DNA from: an uncultured Halieaceae bacterium
GTDB lineage: Bacteria > Pseudomonadota > Gammaproteobacteria > Pseudomonadales > Halieaceae
Reading direction: 5' to 3'
Length of the DNA stretch: 6,093 nucleotides
Assembly: GCA_938045215.1 (NCBI GenBank)
Contig: CALINF010000270.1
Location: 1 to 6,093, forward strand
The notes under the pieces were generated by a model. That model had not been told where the DNA came from. It saw only the letters and a program-made list of their open reading frames with translations, and did no database searches. A program made the translations under genes and the position numbers. Every line of letters starts with the position of its first letter. Within the stretch, counting starts at the first letter, position 1. Below, piece after piece: positions 5,584-6,093 of the stretch.

Positions 5584-6093
5584 GATACTCTTTTTCAAGG
5601 CGCTTCATCGCCTTCTTAGACACTCCACCTAACACCTCTATCGCGTGCCGCAGTCGAGCCCGGCTCATATCCGGCCCGAGGAGCTCCATAGAATCCACGA
5701 CCGAAAAAGAGGCGCTGGATCCGGCAATGGCTACAAAAACAGGTGCCAGGAAATCCTTTACCTTGATTCCCAGGGCATCTGCAACGGCTTTAAGCTCAGC
5801 CCAGATTTGATCGCGATCCCAGTGCTGCAATGACTCCCTGCGCCACAGGGCGAACTGCAAGCCCTTCACCACGAGCTCCCTCTCTCCTTTGATACCGTCG
5901 AAGCTGGACTCTGTGATTGGCAGCGTGCCAGAAACCAGAAAGCTGCTCAGCGGCGCAAAGTCACTCAAGGTTTCCATTCGCTTCTGGGCGTGAGGCAGCA
6001 CTTTAAGCAGGTTGCTCTCATTGAAGGCCCATTGCACCAATCTGTCGGCAAGCTCCTGCTCAGACAAATCCTCACGTATCCACATTCCGTTGA
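5564..6093 (-). CDS. gltX: Glutamyl-tRNA synthetase, C-terminal portion (5' truncated by window)
   Basis: The frame stays open to the window edge at 6093, so the Met at 6085 is internal: the preceding codons read Asn-Gly, giving NGMWIREDLSEQELADRL, which matches the (W)xNxxYIR segment after the KMSKR loop region of class I glutamyl-tRNA synthetases. Next come KVLPHAQKRMETLSDFAPLSSFLV and an anticodon-binding domain with WAELKAVADALGIKVKDFLAPVFVAIAG and SMELLGPDMSRARLRHAIEVLGG, the usual 'plRvAltG...ellG...RlrrAl' region. The HIGH and KMSKR motifs lie outside the window. The enzyme charges tRNA(Glu) in the cytosol. Where E. coli has PLRVAVTG this protein has PVFVAIAG, placing it in a divergent GluRS branch. 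First of a same-strand run with the tandem thioredoxin-fold and SDR genes. Confidence 0.9.
   Translation of the reverse strand, partial: NGMWIREDLSEQELADRLVQWAFNESNLLKVLPHAQKRMETLSDFAPLSSFLVSGTLPITESSFDGIKGERELVVKGLQFALWRRESLQHWDRDQIWAELKAVADALGIKVKDFLAPVFVAIAGSSASFSVVDSMELLGPDMSRARLRHAIEVLGGVSKKAMKRLEKEYQQLPKG

Noticed and set aside
5564..6085. The gltX segment as a complete small 173-aa gene starting at the ATG at 6085
   Set aside because: The frame continues open to the window edge and the preceding Asn-Gly codons fit the internal GluRS sequence, so it is the end of a longer gene.

Overview
The window looks like chromosomal DNA of a free-living gammaproteobacterium. It is moderately GC-rich, tightly packed, and has an Fe-S L-serine dehydratase close to the E. 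coli type, an SDR very like Pseudomonas RhlG, and a wax ester/triacylglycerol synthase of the kind common in marine oil- and lipid-storing genera. That placement is an inference from family resemblance; no rRNA or other phylogenetic marker is present. There is no sign of a mobile element, phage, CRISPR array or tRNA, and every complete gene has an intact frame.

Layout: (1) positions 1-129, + strand, the last 42 codons of a LanC-like protein, cut by the window edge. (2) 145-1545, - strand, L-serine dehydratase, convergent with the LanC-like gene at only 15 bp. (3) 1546-1730, a divergent intergenic region with a plausible sigma70-type promoter for the dehydratase and a 10-bp palindrome just upstream of the next gene. 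(4) 1731-3856, + strand, a two-gene unit: wax ester synthase/diacylglycerol acyltransferase, then an alpha/beta-hydrolase lipase starting inside its stop codon (ATGA overlap). (5) 3881-6093, - strand, a co-directional run converging on the lipase: the end of glutamyl-tRNA synthetase (cut by the window edge), a protein of two tandem thioredoxin/GST-N folds, and an RhlG-like SDR.

Functionally, the centre is about acyl-lipid handling: an enzyme that esterifies acyl-CoA to alcohols or diacylglycerol, a coupled hydrolase that could cut such esters, and a facing reductase of a lineage reported to act on beta-ketoacyl substrates. The flanks are amino-acid catabolism (serine to pyruvate), translation (gltX) and a redox-type protein. 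The least routine items are the tandem thioredoxin-fold protein with one CPYC site and one degenerate SPYA site, the strong hairpin that swallows the gltX stop codon, the LanC-like gene with no visible lanthipeptide partner, and the acyltransferase-lipase coupling. I do not see convincing evidence of a wholly new multi-gene system.
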